The notes under the pieces: generated by a model
The model's input: the letters and a program-made list of their open reading frames with translations, nothing else
What the model was told of the DNA's origin: nothing
Database searches by the model: none
Program-made: the position numbers and the translations under genes
In this document: positions 27,116 to 35,318 of the stretch, piece after piece
Numbering within the stretch: position 1 is the stretch's first letter
How the letters are laid out: the number at the start of each line of letters is the position of its first letter
Origin: CAWDDA01 sp963813345
GTDB taxonomy: Bacteria > Acidobacteriota > Blastocatellia > RBC074
Assembly (NCBI GenBank): GCA_963813345.1
Contig: CAWEYR010000028.1
Span: 469,161 to 533,160 of the forward strand
DNA: 64,000 nucleotides
Reading direction: 5' to 3'

Positions 27116-28150
27116 CTAAACCGTCCTCGTCACCTTCGTCAGCGAGCGTGGAGCGTCAGGACTGAGACCCTTTGCTTCGGCAAGCAGTGCGGCGAAGAGT
27201 TGTGCTGGAATTATGTAGGGTATCGGAGTAAGCACTTCAGGAATCCTGCCAGGAATCCGCAACCCTTTGGTTGCATTTTCCAGAACCGACTTTTCGCTCG
27301 AGATCACAAGCGTCTCGGCTCCAAGCTTGTTCAACTTCCCGAGCAGTTCACGAGTGCTCTTGAGAGTAGCTCCCGGCGGCGCGAAGAGAAACGCCGGAAA
27401 CCCGCGCTCAACCATCGCAATCGGCCCATGCAGAAAATCGGCTGAGGAGAATCTCTCGGCAATTACGTAACAAGTCTCCATGAGCTTGATCGCGAATTCA
27501 TATGCGTTCGCATAGTTCAGCCCGCGGCCTACCACAACCGCGTGATTCATGAACGCATACCGCTCGACGACCTCGGCAACCCGTTCGTGCAACGTCAGCG
27601 CCGATGCCGCGAGCTCAGGAAGCTTTTCGAGCTGAACCCTTCGGCGTGGATCACCCAGCGCCCGCGACAGCAGATGAAAGATCAGCAATTGCCCGGTATA
27701 GGTCTTGGTTGCAGCGACGCTGCGTTCTCGCCCGGCGTGGATAAGAAATGTCTCGTCCGCCAATCGCGCCATCGCTGAACGGGATTCATTTGTCACCGCC
27801 AGCGTCAGTGCGCCGCACCTCTTTGCATTCTCGAGCACGAGGTTGATATCCGCACCTTCACCTGATTGTGAAATCCCGATCACCAGCGCGTCTCGCAGAT
27901 CAAGCTTCGCGCGGTAGAGCGTGTGCACCGCTGGAGCAGCCAGTGATACCGGAATGCCAGTAGTGGTTTCGAGAAGGTATCGCCCAAAAAGGGCTGCGTT
28001 GTCTGAGCTCCCGCGCGCGACAAGCACAATCAGACGCATCCGGCGTCTATCGAGGCCTTCGGCAAACCGCTCTATTCGCGCAGCCTCACGGCTGATCGTT
28101 CTTTCGATCACGTGCGGCTGTTCAGCAATCTCTGCCAGCATCAATGACAT
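27116..28150 (-). CDS. SIS-domain sugar isomerase (GlmS C-terminal-like)
   Basis: Tandem SIS-domain protein without the glutaminase half of GlmS, resembling the AgaS/FrlB-like group that acts on phospho-amino-sugars. Motifs: LIVLVARGSSDNAALFGRYL, VIGISQSGEGADINLVLENA, GRERSVAATKTYTGQLLIFHLL, then in the second domain VVVGRGLNYANAYEFAIKLMETCYV and FSSADFLHGPIAMVERG. The start was chosen at 28150 (MSLMLAEIAEQP) because the upstream one at 28183 overlaps the preceding gene. About 345 residues and intact. It follows the DUF4127-GH84 gene by 7 bp, so they are probably one operon; that fits processing of an N-acetylglucosamine-type sugar, but the substrate is inferred. Confidence 0.85.
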   Translation of the reverse strand: MSLMLAEIAEQPHVIERTISREAARIERFAEGLDRRRMRLIVLVARGSSDNAALFGRYLLETTTGIPVSLAAPAVHTLYRAKLDLRDALVIGISQSGEGADINLVLENAKRCGALTLAVTNESRSAMARLADETFLIHAGRERSVAATKTYTGQLLIFHLLSRALGDPRRRVQLEKLPELAASALTLHERVAEVVERYAFMNHAVVVGRGLNYANAYEFAIKLMETCYVIAERFSSADFLHGPIAMVERGFPAFLFAPPGATLKSTRELLGKLNKLGAETLVISSEKSVLENATKGLRIPGRIPEVLTPIPYIIPAQLFAALLAEAKGLSPDAPRSLTKVTRTV

Positions 28151-28157
28151 AGTGATG

Positions 28158-30952
28158 TCAGCCGCGACGGCGGTAACGGCCATCGGGCAGCTTCTCGAAT
28201 GCCGGATCGGATGTGACGCGCGCTACCGCGGCTCGAGTACGGCTGATAAAGGGAAGCAGCTCGCCGCGCAAGAGACCATTCTCTCTGGTCTGTCCAATTC
28301 CCTCGATAGCCTCCTCCAGCTCTCGTAACTGGCGCTCGATCTCCGCCACATCAATTTCGCGTTTAGTCTCCACAAAAAGTGACTCGAACATGTGTTCGTC
28401 CTGCAGGTAACTTCCATAAATCCCAAGCCAGCGACCGAAATTCGATGCGGTGCGATCATCGTAGAGGAGCCGCATCGCACTCACTATGGACGTTTCGGAC
28501 CGGTACACTCGTGGATTCCATGCGTACTCAGCAACCGTGGCCAGCGGAAGCCTCGATGCATACGCCTGGTACATCGGGACTGCAACGATCCCCGTAAGTT
28601 GATCGCCAACCGCGTAACGCGCGCGAAGCGGACCCAGAAGGAGCCGCCACGGTTTCTGTTCGTTTGATGGAAAGTTCTCCTGGATGATAGTTCGCGCTCC
28701 CAATGCTTCTCCATGATTGAGCGACTCATTTGAGAGCATCATTACAGAATCCGGAACTGCATCCGGAGACGCCGGCGAAGCGACTGCAAGCTCGAATTCA
28801 CCTCCGATTCTCGTCAGATATTCACGCACTCGATTGATCAGATGCGTCTGAGCTTCTGCGATCGTCTTCGACCCGGCGGGAAAGATCAGCAGGAATCCTC
28901 GGATTCCCAGAGCTGCGAGCGAACCAATCTTTCCCGTTACCAGATTCTGATCGAACTCGTTCGTCGGGGATAGCGAATCGCTGAGACGGATTCCATAGCT
29001 GATTTCTACAAAATTCTCTCTCGCTACCCTGACGAGATCCTTCAGTTGCTCGATCTCATCCTGCCGCAACGACTCGCGCCACTTGTCACCTGCTCCGGGC
29101 GGAGGCGCCGGTGCATAGTAGTAGCGATTCATGCGGACCCGGCCCAGGAACTGCAGCTGATCGAGGCGATCCCTTGGCGACCAACGGCCTGCGCCAAACG
29201 ATTCGAAGACACCGCGCCGAGCAAATGCCGGAGCCTCGTTCAATTGCAACTCTTCCGCCAGTCTGCCTTCGATGCCCAATTGCTCCAGACGGCCAAGCGC
29301 GTAGAACGCCCCTCGTAGCGTCGATGCCCCTACTTCAATCCTTCTTTCAGAACCGCCCTTCTTCCTCGCAACGATTGAATACCCTTCCGGATGTAATTCG
29401 CGGCGATTGAGGTTGACGTCGATGTAGACGGTCTCGGCATTGGCTTTGAATCGCGACCAGTTGATCGTACTAAACCGCCGCACGAGACGGTCGTCGCGCT
29501 CTCCGGAGATGCGCAGCTCCCACGAAGCATTCGCGCCGGGGACATCGACAGGCAGTAGATTGGCGATTGCCAGGTAGGCGCCCGGACGAATGTCGATATC
29601 AGCAATCGATCCCCACGAAAACCTGAGTTGCAATCGCTGCAGCGCACCGACCTCGAATACGATGCGCTCGCCGGAACTGAGAAGAATATTGTGCGAGTTG
29701 CGCTGGTATTGCTCGGTGAAAAACTTCTCGGCAATCGGACCCATCTCCGTATGTACCAACGCCTCTGCTCTGTCGCGTGCTGCTCCGAGATCGGCAGGGT
29801 TTGCATTCTGTTCGGTGCGAAGCATGCCATCGAGTTTGGGGCTCACTCGCGGATAGACCATCTGACGCAAGACGCGCTCGACCGAAAGCTCGATCTGAGC
29901 CCGCTCAGCACGATGAAGCTGGTCTACGTCGCCGCGCAGGAACTTCATGGCTATCAACCTGACGGCGGCATGCACAAGCGCAGTTGCGGATGACTGAACA
30001 GGGATCCTCGGCAGCCGAGTAGGAGACGAGCAGGTCGAGAAGTTTGCGACTGCGCAATTCTGCGAAAAGCGCTTCGCGACTCTCTGCCTTCTCCGTCATA
30101 TCGACTACAGCAATGCGAAGCCCACGAGCCGCAGACGCCTTGACAGAATCCGCAAAAGCGGAAGTGCCCTCTTTGCTCGTCCCTGGCGTGTGGAGAAAGA
30201 TGCTCAAGTCGGCCTTTGAAGCGGCATCCGGCGTACCGGGCAGCACTCTTGCATCAATGCTTATCAACTGTGGAGTCAGCTGCTCGCCAACATTGGCTCC
30301 CTCACCCGTGCTTGAAACGCCAAACCAGAGCCTCGGACGAACGCCAAAACGCCGGTTGAGCATCCTGGCAATCAGAAGCTGCGGCGCGAGAGCCTCATCG
30401 GCTCCAGCCGGAGCTATCACGGCTACGCGTCCCCCAGCCGGGCGCTGCTTTATCGACTCGGCGAGAGACTTGTTTCCGGTGGCAATCAGGTAATCGATCT
30501 TGTTAGCTGCAACAAGGTCCAGTGAGTGCGATGCGATGCGGCGAATCGCCGGACGATAAGAAAGCATAGATCGGGATGTCGGGTCGTTTAGCGCGGATTG
30601 ACGCGAGAACGGTGTCGATCCCCTGACTCGAAGCCGCGCCACCTTTAGCAATCATATCGATTGAGAGGATCACGCCGTCAACGTCGGCACAGCTATACTC
30701 GAGAATCCAGTTGAAAATGGCGCGGCTATCGGGCGGCCTGCTGGCTTCGCCAAGCAATCCAAGCGGTGGCAGGACAAGATCGTGATCCGCAACGCGCGCG
30801 ATCATCCGCAAACCGTTGGTCGAAGCAGGTCGTCCGTCGATCGGAATCAGAAGTATCTTTCCAGCGAACTGCTGCCGGCGCGCGGCCGTGACACGCGGCC
30901 GATCCTGCGCGACGACAAGAAGACTAAACAAACAGAGGACCACTAAAGGCAT
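28158..30952 (-). CDS. DUF4127 domain fused to a GH84-like beta-N-acetylglucosaminidase domain (two frameshifts)
   Basis: Large secreted protein of about 930 residues in three frame segments. ATG 30952 starts a signal peptide (MPLVVLCLFSLLVVAQ). A DUF4127 region follows: GKILLIPIDGRPASTN, LVLPPLGLLGEASRPPDS, ILSIDMIAKGGAASSQ, then after an indel near 30570 LWFGVSSTGEGANVGEQLTP and SIDARVLPGTPDAASKADLS, and after another near 29960 the rest. From about 29700 there is a GH20b-like region and then a GH84-type TIM barrel: RGVFESFGAGRWSPRDRLDQ, RMNRYYYAPAPPPGAGDKWR, NFVEISYGIRLSD. The catalytic Asp-Asp expected in the following strand is absent: the strand reads GIRGFLLIFPAGSKT at about 28900. So this domain may be non-catalytic. 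It is upstream of, and probably co-transcribed with, the SIS gene. Confidence 0.75.
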
Positions 30953-30959
30953 GAATGAA

Positions 30960-31090
30960 GGTACGTTGTACGGGACCGCCGGTCTCAGGCCGAGCCGCGA
31001 GCACGCGAAGCGTCGCGAGTCGCGGACGAGTCCTGTGCTGAAGACTCGCACGCTTCGCGGCTCGTGGCCGGTCGGAGTCTGCGTACTCTG
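30960..31090. repeat. Degenerate type C palindrome with a type D head
   Basis: GTACGTTGTAC at the left matches the start of type D, whereas the body (GAGCCGCGAGCACGCGAAGCG and CTCGCACGCTTCGCGGCTCG) is type C. It lies just upstream of the DUF4127 start and downstream of the mog-like gene. Confidence 0.75.
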
Positions 31091-31114
31091 TCAGGTGCTT
31101 TCTGTACTCATCAC

Positions 31115-31607
31115 CTATGAAAGCAGGTCGATTGCGTGAGGGAGTAATCGCATGATTGCGGAGAGGTTCTCGCGCGCCCCTCGGACACTTCCCGGCAAGT
31201 TGACAATCAATGTCCTCCCTCGCGTCCCGCACACTGCCCGCGAGAGTGCCGCCAGCGGTGTAATCTTCAAGCTCTCGGCTCGCATCAACTCAGACAGGCC
31301 CGGGCGCTTCGCGATCGATCACCTCGAGCGTTGCCTCGGGAGTCACGTCCCGCTGCGCAAGACCGGTTCCTCCGGTCGTCACGATCAGGTTGACGGTACC
31401 CGAATCCGCAAAATGCCGAAGACGATCGGCAATCATTTCGCGCTCATCTGGCACAATCGCGGTGTCTGTTACGGTGATGTTTGAAGCTTCGAGCAGTGCA
31501 ACAATTGCCGGTCCTGACTCATCAACGCGCTCGCCCTGCGCAGCTGAGTCGCTGATCGTGAGCACTACAGCGCTTATCGAATTCACCGAACTGTTTGGGT
31601 TGGCCAT
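31115..31607 (-). CDS. Molybdopterin adenylyltransferase / MoaB family protein (one frameshift)
   Basis: MogA/MoaB-fold protein of molybdenum-cofactor synthesis, which adenylates molybdopterin or binds it. Start at 31607 (MANPNSSVNSIS); its ATG shares one base with the bshA TAA stop. Motifs are SAVVLTISDSAAQGERVDESGP, DEREMIADRLRHF, and LIVTTGGTGLAQRDVTPEATL, the family's TGGTG loop. The frame shifts near 31300 (DREAPGPV, versus GLSELMRAESLKITPLAALS), then GRTLIVNLPGSVRGARENLS to the stop at 31115-31117. Joined length is about 164 residues, typical. The overlap with bshA suggests translational coupling. The molybdenum enzyme it would serve is not in the window. Confidence 0.85.
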
Positions 31608-32740
31608 TACTGTCCGCCGTATTCGCGTACCACACGCTCGTACAGCGCAACATACTGAGGAATGACACGCGTGGTGTTGTATTGCTCGAGTGCCCATTCG
31701 CGTCCGCGCCTGCCCATTTCCTGACGCAGATCAGAATCACTGAGAAGCTCGATCGCGCGCTCGGCTATTGCTTCCGTATCACCCACAGGGACCAGAAAAC
31801 CGTGCTCGCCGTCTCTTACAACCTCTGGCAATCCGCCTACATTTGTCGCAATCACCGGCACCTCGCTCGCTATTGCCTCGAGTGCTGCAAGACCAAATGA
31901 TTCAGTCTCACTCGGCAGCAGCAGGAGATCGGCTACAGCAAGATAGTCGGCGATGTTCGGTACCTGTCCCAGAAACAGCACGTCACCTGCGAGGCCATAC
32001 TCGGTCGCAAGCGCTTCCGCGTCTTTTCTCTCCGGACCGTCGCCGCACATTACGAGACGGGCGCGCAACTTTTCGCGAATTCGGGCAAAGGCGTGAATGC
32101 AGTCACCAATTCGCTTCACCGGCCGGAAGTTGGAGACGTGCATTACAATCGGTTCATCAGGCGGCGCCAGTGTCGCGCGAAAGGCTGGATTTGGTCTGCG
32201 ACAATACTCGCGCGAGTTAATAAAGTTCGGTATCACCTCGACACCGCAATGCCCGAAAGCCTGGCAGGTTTCCTGAGCCAGATATCGCGAGACGGCAGTT
32301 ACCGCATCGGACTGAGCGATCGAAAAGCTCGTTATCGGAAGAAAACTTTTCCGCGAGCCTACAAGTGTAATGTCAGTGCCGTGCAATGTTGTTACAAACG
32401 GGAGATAGCGCGTTCCACGATACATCTCGCGAGCGAGATATGCGGCAGTCGCGTGGGGAATGGCGTAGTGCATGTGCATGACGTCGATCTTCTCGGCTTC
32501 AGCTACTTCCAGGATCTTGGAGGCGAGAGCCAGATCGTAGGGAGGAAACTCAAATAGAGGATAATCGAACATCTCCACTTCATGGAACTTGATCCGTTCA
32601 TCAAGCTGGCAAAGGCGCGTGGGCAGCGCATAGGTGACGAAGTGAACGGAATGGCCGCGTTCGGCCAGTTCCTTTCCCAGCTCAGAACCGACGATTCCAC
32701 TTCCGCCATACGTCGGAAAGCAGGTGATTCCGATCTTCAT
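31607..32740 (-). CDS. bshA: N-acetyl-alpha-D-glucosaminyl L-malate synthase
   Basis: First enzyme of bacillithiol synthesis, joining UDP-GlcNAc to L-malate. It is a GT4 retaining glycosyltransferase of 377 residues with MKIGITCFPTYGGSGIVGSELG at the start and HFVTYALPTRL after it, both characteristic of BshA. HMHYAIPHATAAYLAREM, VTTLHGTDITLVG and the C-terminal ETESFGLAALEAIASEVPVIATNVGGLPE are family motifs. The gene is intact. It lies 14 bp downstream of bshB1, the enzyme for the next step, and overlaps the mog-like gene. Bacillithiol serves as the low-molecular-weight thiol in bacilli and several other phyla, including Acidobacteriota. Confidence 0.93.
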   Translation of the reverse strand: MKIGITCFPTYGGSGIVGSELGKELAERGHSVHFVTYALPTRLCQLDERIKFHEVEMFDYPLFEFPPYDLALASKILEVAEAEKIDVMHMHYAIPHATAAYLAREMYRGTRYLPFVTTLHGTDITLVGSRKSFLPITSFSIAQSDAVTAVSRYLAQETCQAFGHCGVEVIPNFINSREYCRRPNPAFRATLAPPDEPIVMHVSNFRPVKRIGDCIHAFARIREKLRARLVMCGDGPERKDAEALATEYGLAGDVLFLGQVPNIADYLAVADLLLLPSETESFGLAALEAIASEVPVIATNVGGLPEVVRDGEHGFLVPVGDTEAIAERAIELLSDSDLRQEMGRRGREWALEQYNTTRVIPQYVALYERVVREYGGQ

Positions 32741-32754
32741 ATGAATGCTGCCTA

Positions 32755-33486
32755 CTATGAGTACATGTTCATTCGCGACGAAAGAAGCATCAACGGATCC
32801 GCCACATTGAGCGCTTCGCGTACATAAAAAGCTTCGCCGTGCTCAACGCCTATCATTGCACCAAAGTACCGGTCGCGAGCCTCTATCTCACGTAGAAACT
32901 GCGACGTGCTCACTCGTGAGGCGGGTTCAGAACTTTCCGGATCGAAGAATTGCGAAGCGTGACACTTGATGGCCTCCCACTTGCCGGAAGCCTCGGCAGT
33001 TGTATCGACGATAAAGCTTGGCGCAACCGTCCGCGGAAAAAGAAAGTGCGCGATAGCATTCGGACGGAAACGTTCGTGTTCAGACTCCTCGTCAAACTTC
33101 TTGAGCCCTGCAAGATGCGCCGCTTTGCGAAGCAGCAGCGCAGTATTCGCGTGATCGGGATGCGGATCGTCCCAGAACTGAGTGAGGACAATCCGTGGTC
33201 TCAGACGACGCAGCATGCGAACAACACTTCTTACCGATGCATCATCAACGGCAATACCTGCGTCACGCATACCGAGGTTCTCTCTGAGTGCACATCCGAG
33301 CACCTTCATCGCCTGCTGAGCCTCACGATCCCTTATCTCTGGTGTGCCTCTGGTAGAAGCCTCGCCCCGCGTCAGATCCACGATCCCCGTAGAATAGCCC
33401 ATTCCGGCAAGCTTGATCAGAGTGCCCCCCACCGAAATCTCAACATCATCCGGATGCGCCGCCAGGGCAAGTACATCGAGAGACAT
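32755..33486 (-). CDS. bshB1: Bacillithiol biosynthesis deacetylase BshB1
   Basis: Zinc-dependent LmbE-type deacetylase that removes acetyl from GlcNAc-malate. The metal-binding motif AAHPDDVEISVGGTL is at the N-terminus; DLTRGEASTRGTPEIR, DPHPDHANTALLLRKAAHLAG and QFLREIEARDRYFGAMIGVEHGE are characteristic of BshB1. It has 243 residues and is intact. It precedes bshA by 14 bp in a minus-strand operon bshB1-bshA-mog. The third enzyme, BshC, is not in the window. A composite palindrome lies upstream. Confidence 0.93.
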   Translation of the reverse strand: MSLDVLALAAHPDDVEISVGGTLIKLAGMGYSTGIVDLTRGEASTRGTPEIRDREAQQAMKVLGCALRENLGMRDAGIAVDDASVRSVVRMLRRLRPRIVLTQFWDDPHPDHANTALLLRKAAHLAGLKKFDEESEHERFRPNAIAHFLFPRTVAPSFIVDTTAEASGKWEAIKCHASQFFDPESSEPASRVSTSQFLREIEARDRYFGAMIGVEHGEAFYVREALNVADPLMLLSSRMNMYS

Positions 33487-33506
33487 GCGGTCACTATAGC
33501 ATGGGA

Positions 33507-33673
33507 AGTGGTCAGTGGGTCAGGGGTCAGTGGGCAGTGGTCAGGGTCAGTGTATGGAGTTCAAGCTTTAGCTTGCTCTTTACATCGAACTACTCAAAGA
33601 GCAAGCTAAAGCTTGAACTCCAGATGACCACTGGCCACGACCCCTGACCCTGGCCACTGACCACTGACCACTG
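33507..33673. repeat. Composite palindrome: type B arms around a full type A core
   Basis: Best example of nesting. Outer arms contain GTGGTCAGTGGGTCAGGGGTCAG-like words on the left and GACCCCTGACCCTGGCCACTG-like complements on the right. The core is a near-perfect type A hairpin at 33558-33621 (GGAGTTCAAGCTTTAGCTTG and its complement with a loop). It occupies the gap between divergent bshB1 and the speE-like gene, so it overlaps both promoter regions. Confidence 0.92.
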
Positions 33674-33718
33674 CTATTCTTGCAGTTCTTTTTCCCACTC
33701 ACTCGGAGGTAACACTTA

Positions 33719-35221
33719 GTGTCCTGGCTCCTGCGCATCGCAGTCTTTGTAGGCGGCGCGGCGGTAATGATCATCGAGATTCTCGGATCTCGAGTTCTCG
33801 CGCCTACCTTTGGAACAACGCTCCATGTCTGGAGCGCACTTATCACCGTCACACTCGCCGCGCTCGCAATCGGCTATGCCTGGGGAGGCCGGATCGCAGA
33901 TCGCAAACCCGGACTTGGCACTCTAATGGTCGTCATGGGCATGGCTGCCGGTGCAATACTCCTTGGTGATCTCATCACCAGGCCTGTACTTCGCATGGCT
34001 TATGGAGCGGGCATGGTCAGTGGCACTTTTATCGCCGCTACACTCCTCTTTCTGCCTTCACTGCTTCTTCTCGGAATGATTTCGCCAATGGCTGTGCGAG
34101 TGGCCGCCGACAAGCAACATCTTGGTCAAAGCGTCGGCAATCTGTATGCACTCTCAACCATAGGATCCGTTGCCGGCAGTCTGGCTGTATCCCTCCTCTT
34201 GATTCCGAACTTGAGCGTCCACGTTGCCATAGCGGCGACCGCTGTCGTGCTGGCGCTGGTTCCACTCATCTATCTGGCCGGTCGAGCCAAATGGCAAATG
34301 GCGGCACTGCTTGCAGCCGTAACAGTTCTCTCAGTCGCGTCCACTGTGTTTGCGAGTGAGCAATCGGATCGGGAAATCTGGTACAAGAGCGAACCGTATC
34401 AGGTTACAGCTCGAGTTCCGTCGTCCTATGGTGACCTTGTTGTGAGCGATCATGCCGGCACGCGATACCTCTTTCTGAATGGCACGCAGCAGGGCTCACT
34501 GCGAGGAAATTATTCGGGCGCTCTATACGCATACGGCCTGCAGCGATTGTCTACAGTGAAAGGAATTCCAAAGAAAGTGCTGGTCTGGGGGCTGGGTGCG
34601 GGAGTATTCGCGAGATCACTGGCCGAGGCGGGCGTGGATGTCACGGTGATCGAGATCGATCCGATGTCGCAGAAGGTCGCCAACGAGTACTTCGGTCTCC
34701 CGCCTCAGGTCAAGGTCATCATCGGTGATGCGCGGACCGAAACTTTGAACCTTCACGACAAATACGACGTGATTGTGCTCGATGCTTTCAGTGGTGACAC
34801 TCCGCCCTTTCACCTCCTCACCAGGGAAGCATTTGAAGGCTTGCGGGAGAGGCTTGCTCCGGGCGGGCTTGTCGTGGCGAATATAGTCGGCAGCGCTTCG
34901 GGGCCGGGGTCTCGTGTGATCGTGTCTGTGGTTGCGACAATGGAGCAAGTGATCGGACCAACCCAGGTGTTTGCACCCAACAGAAAGCTATTCGGCGGAG
35001 ACCGGGATGACTATGTATCGACGACATTCCTCGTGTCAGGAGAAATCCCGCCGAATCCCGCGCCTTTTACTCTGCCCTTTCCGGATAACGTGCGGAACTA
35101 TATCGATACTGTCCTTGCGTCACGCATGAACGTCTCAAGGGAAAATGCGCAACTGCTTTCGGATGCTTACGCTCCGCTCGAAGCATGGTCGGACGCTGCT
35201 GTCAGGGCAATGAGATATTAA
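33719..35221 (+). CDS. Membrane-embedded spermidine-synthase-like protein
   Basis: About 500 residues. The N-terminal half has six to eight hydrophobic helices (ILGSRVLAPTFGTTLHVWSAL, GLGTLMVVMGMAAGAILLGD, LLLLGMISPMAVRVAA, NLYALSTIGSVAGSLA). The C-terminal half is a class I methyltransferase-like spermidine synthase domain with KVLVWGLGAGVFARSLAEAG, VTVIEIDPMSQKVANEYF and DVIVLDAFSGDTPPFHLLTREAF. GTG 33719 is the start, with CGGAGG upstream. This membrane fusion is a recognised family whose polyamine activity is uncertain. The TAA stop coincides with the first bases of a type D palindrome. Confidence 0.82.
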   Translation: MSWLLRIAVFVGGAAVMIIEILGSRVLAPTFGTTLHVWSALITVTLAALAIGYAWGGRIADRKPGLGTLMVVMGMAAGAILLGDLITRPVLRMAYGAGMVSGTFIAATLLFLPSLLLLGMISPMAVRVAADKQHLGQSVGNLYALSTIGSVAGSLAVSLLLIPNLSVHVAIAATAVVLALVPLIYLAGRAKWQMAALLAAVTVLSVASTVFASEQSDREIWYKSEPYQVTARVPSSYGDLVVSDHAGTRYLFLNGTQQGSLRGNYSGALYAYGLQRLSTVKGIPKKVLVWGLGAGVFARSLAEAGVDVTVIEIDPMSQKVANEYFGLPPQVKVIIGDARTETLNLHDKYDVIVLDAFSGDTPPFHLLTREAFEGLRERLAPGGLVVANIVGSASGPGSRVIVSVVATMEQVIGPTQVFAPNRKLFGGDRDDYVSTTFLVSGEIPPNPAPFTLPFPDNVRNYIDTVLASRMNVSRENAQLLSDAYAPLEAWSDAAVRAMRY

Positions 35222-35310
35222 GGTACGTTGTACCGCCTTTTAGGCGGAATCGTGAAATCAAGAACGTTGGTATTCACGATTCCGCCTGAACGGCGGTACA
35301 ACGTACCTTA
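35220..35310. repeat. Type D palindrome
   Basis: Arms AAGGTACGTTGTACCGCC and GGCGGTACAACGTACCTT, inner words GGCGGAATCGTGAA and TTCACGATTCCGCC. It shares the TAA stop of the spermidine-synthase-like gene and lies between convergent genes. Confidence 0.95.
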
Positions 35311-35318
35311 TTTCCCTC

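Noticed and set aside
28861..28925. Loss of the GH84 Asp-Asp pair as a frameshift artefact
   Set aside because: The frame before and after (LAALGIRGFLLIF, AEAQTHLINRVREYL) is continuous and matches the family, so an indel does not explain the missing acidic pair.
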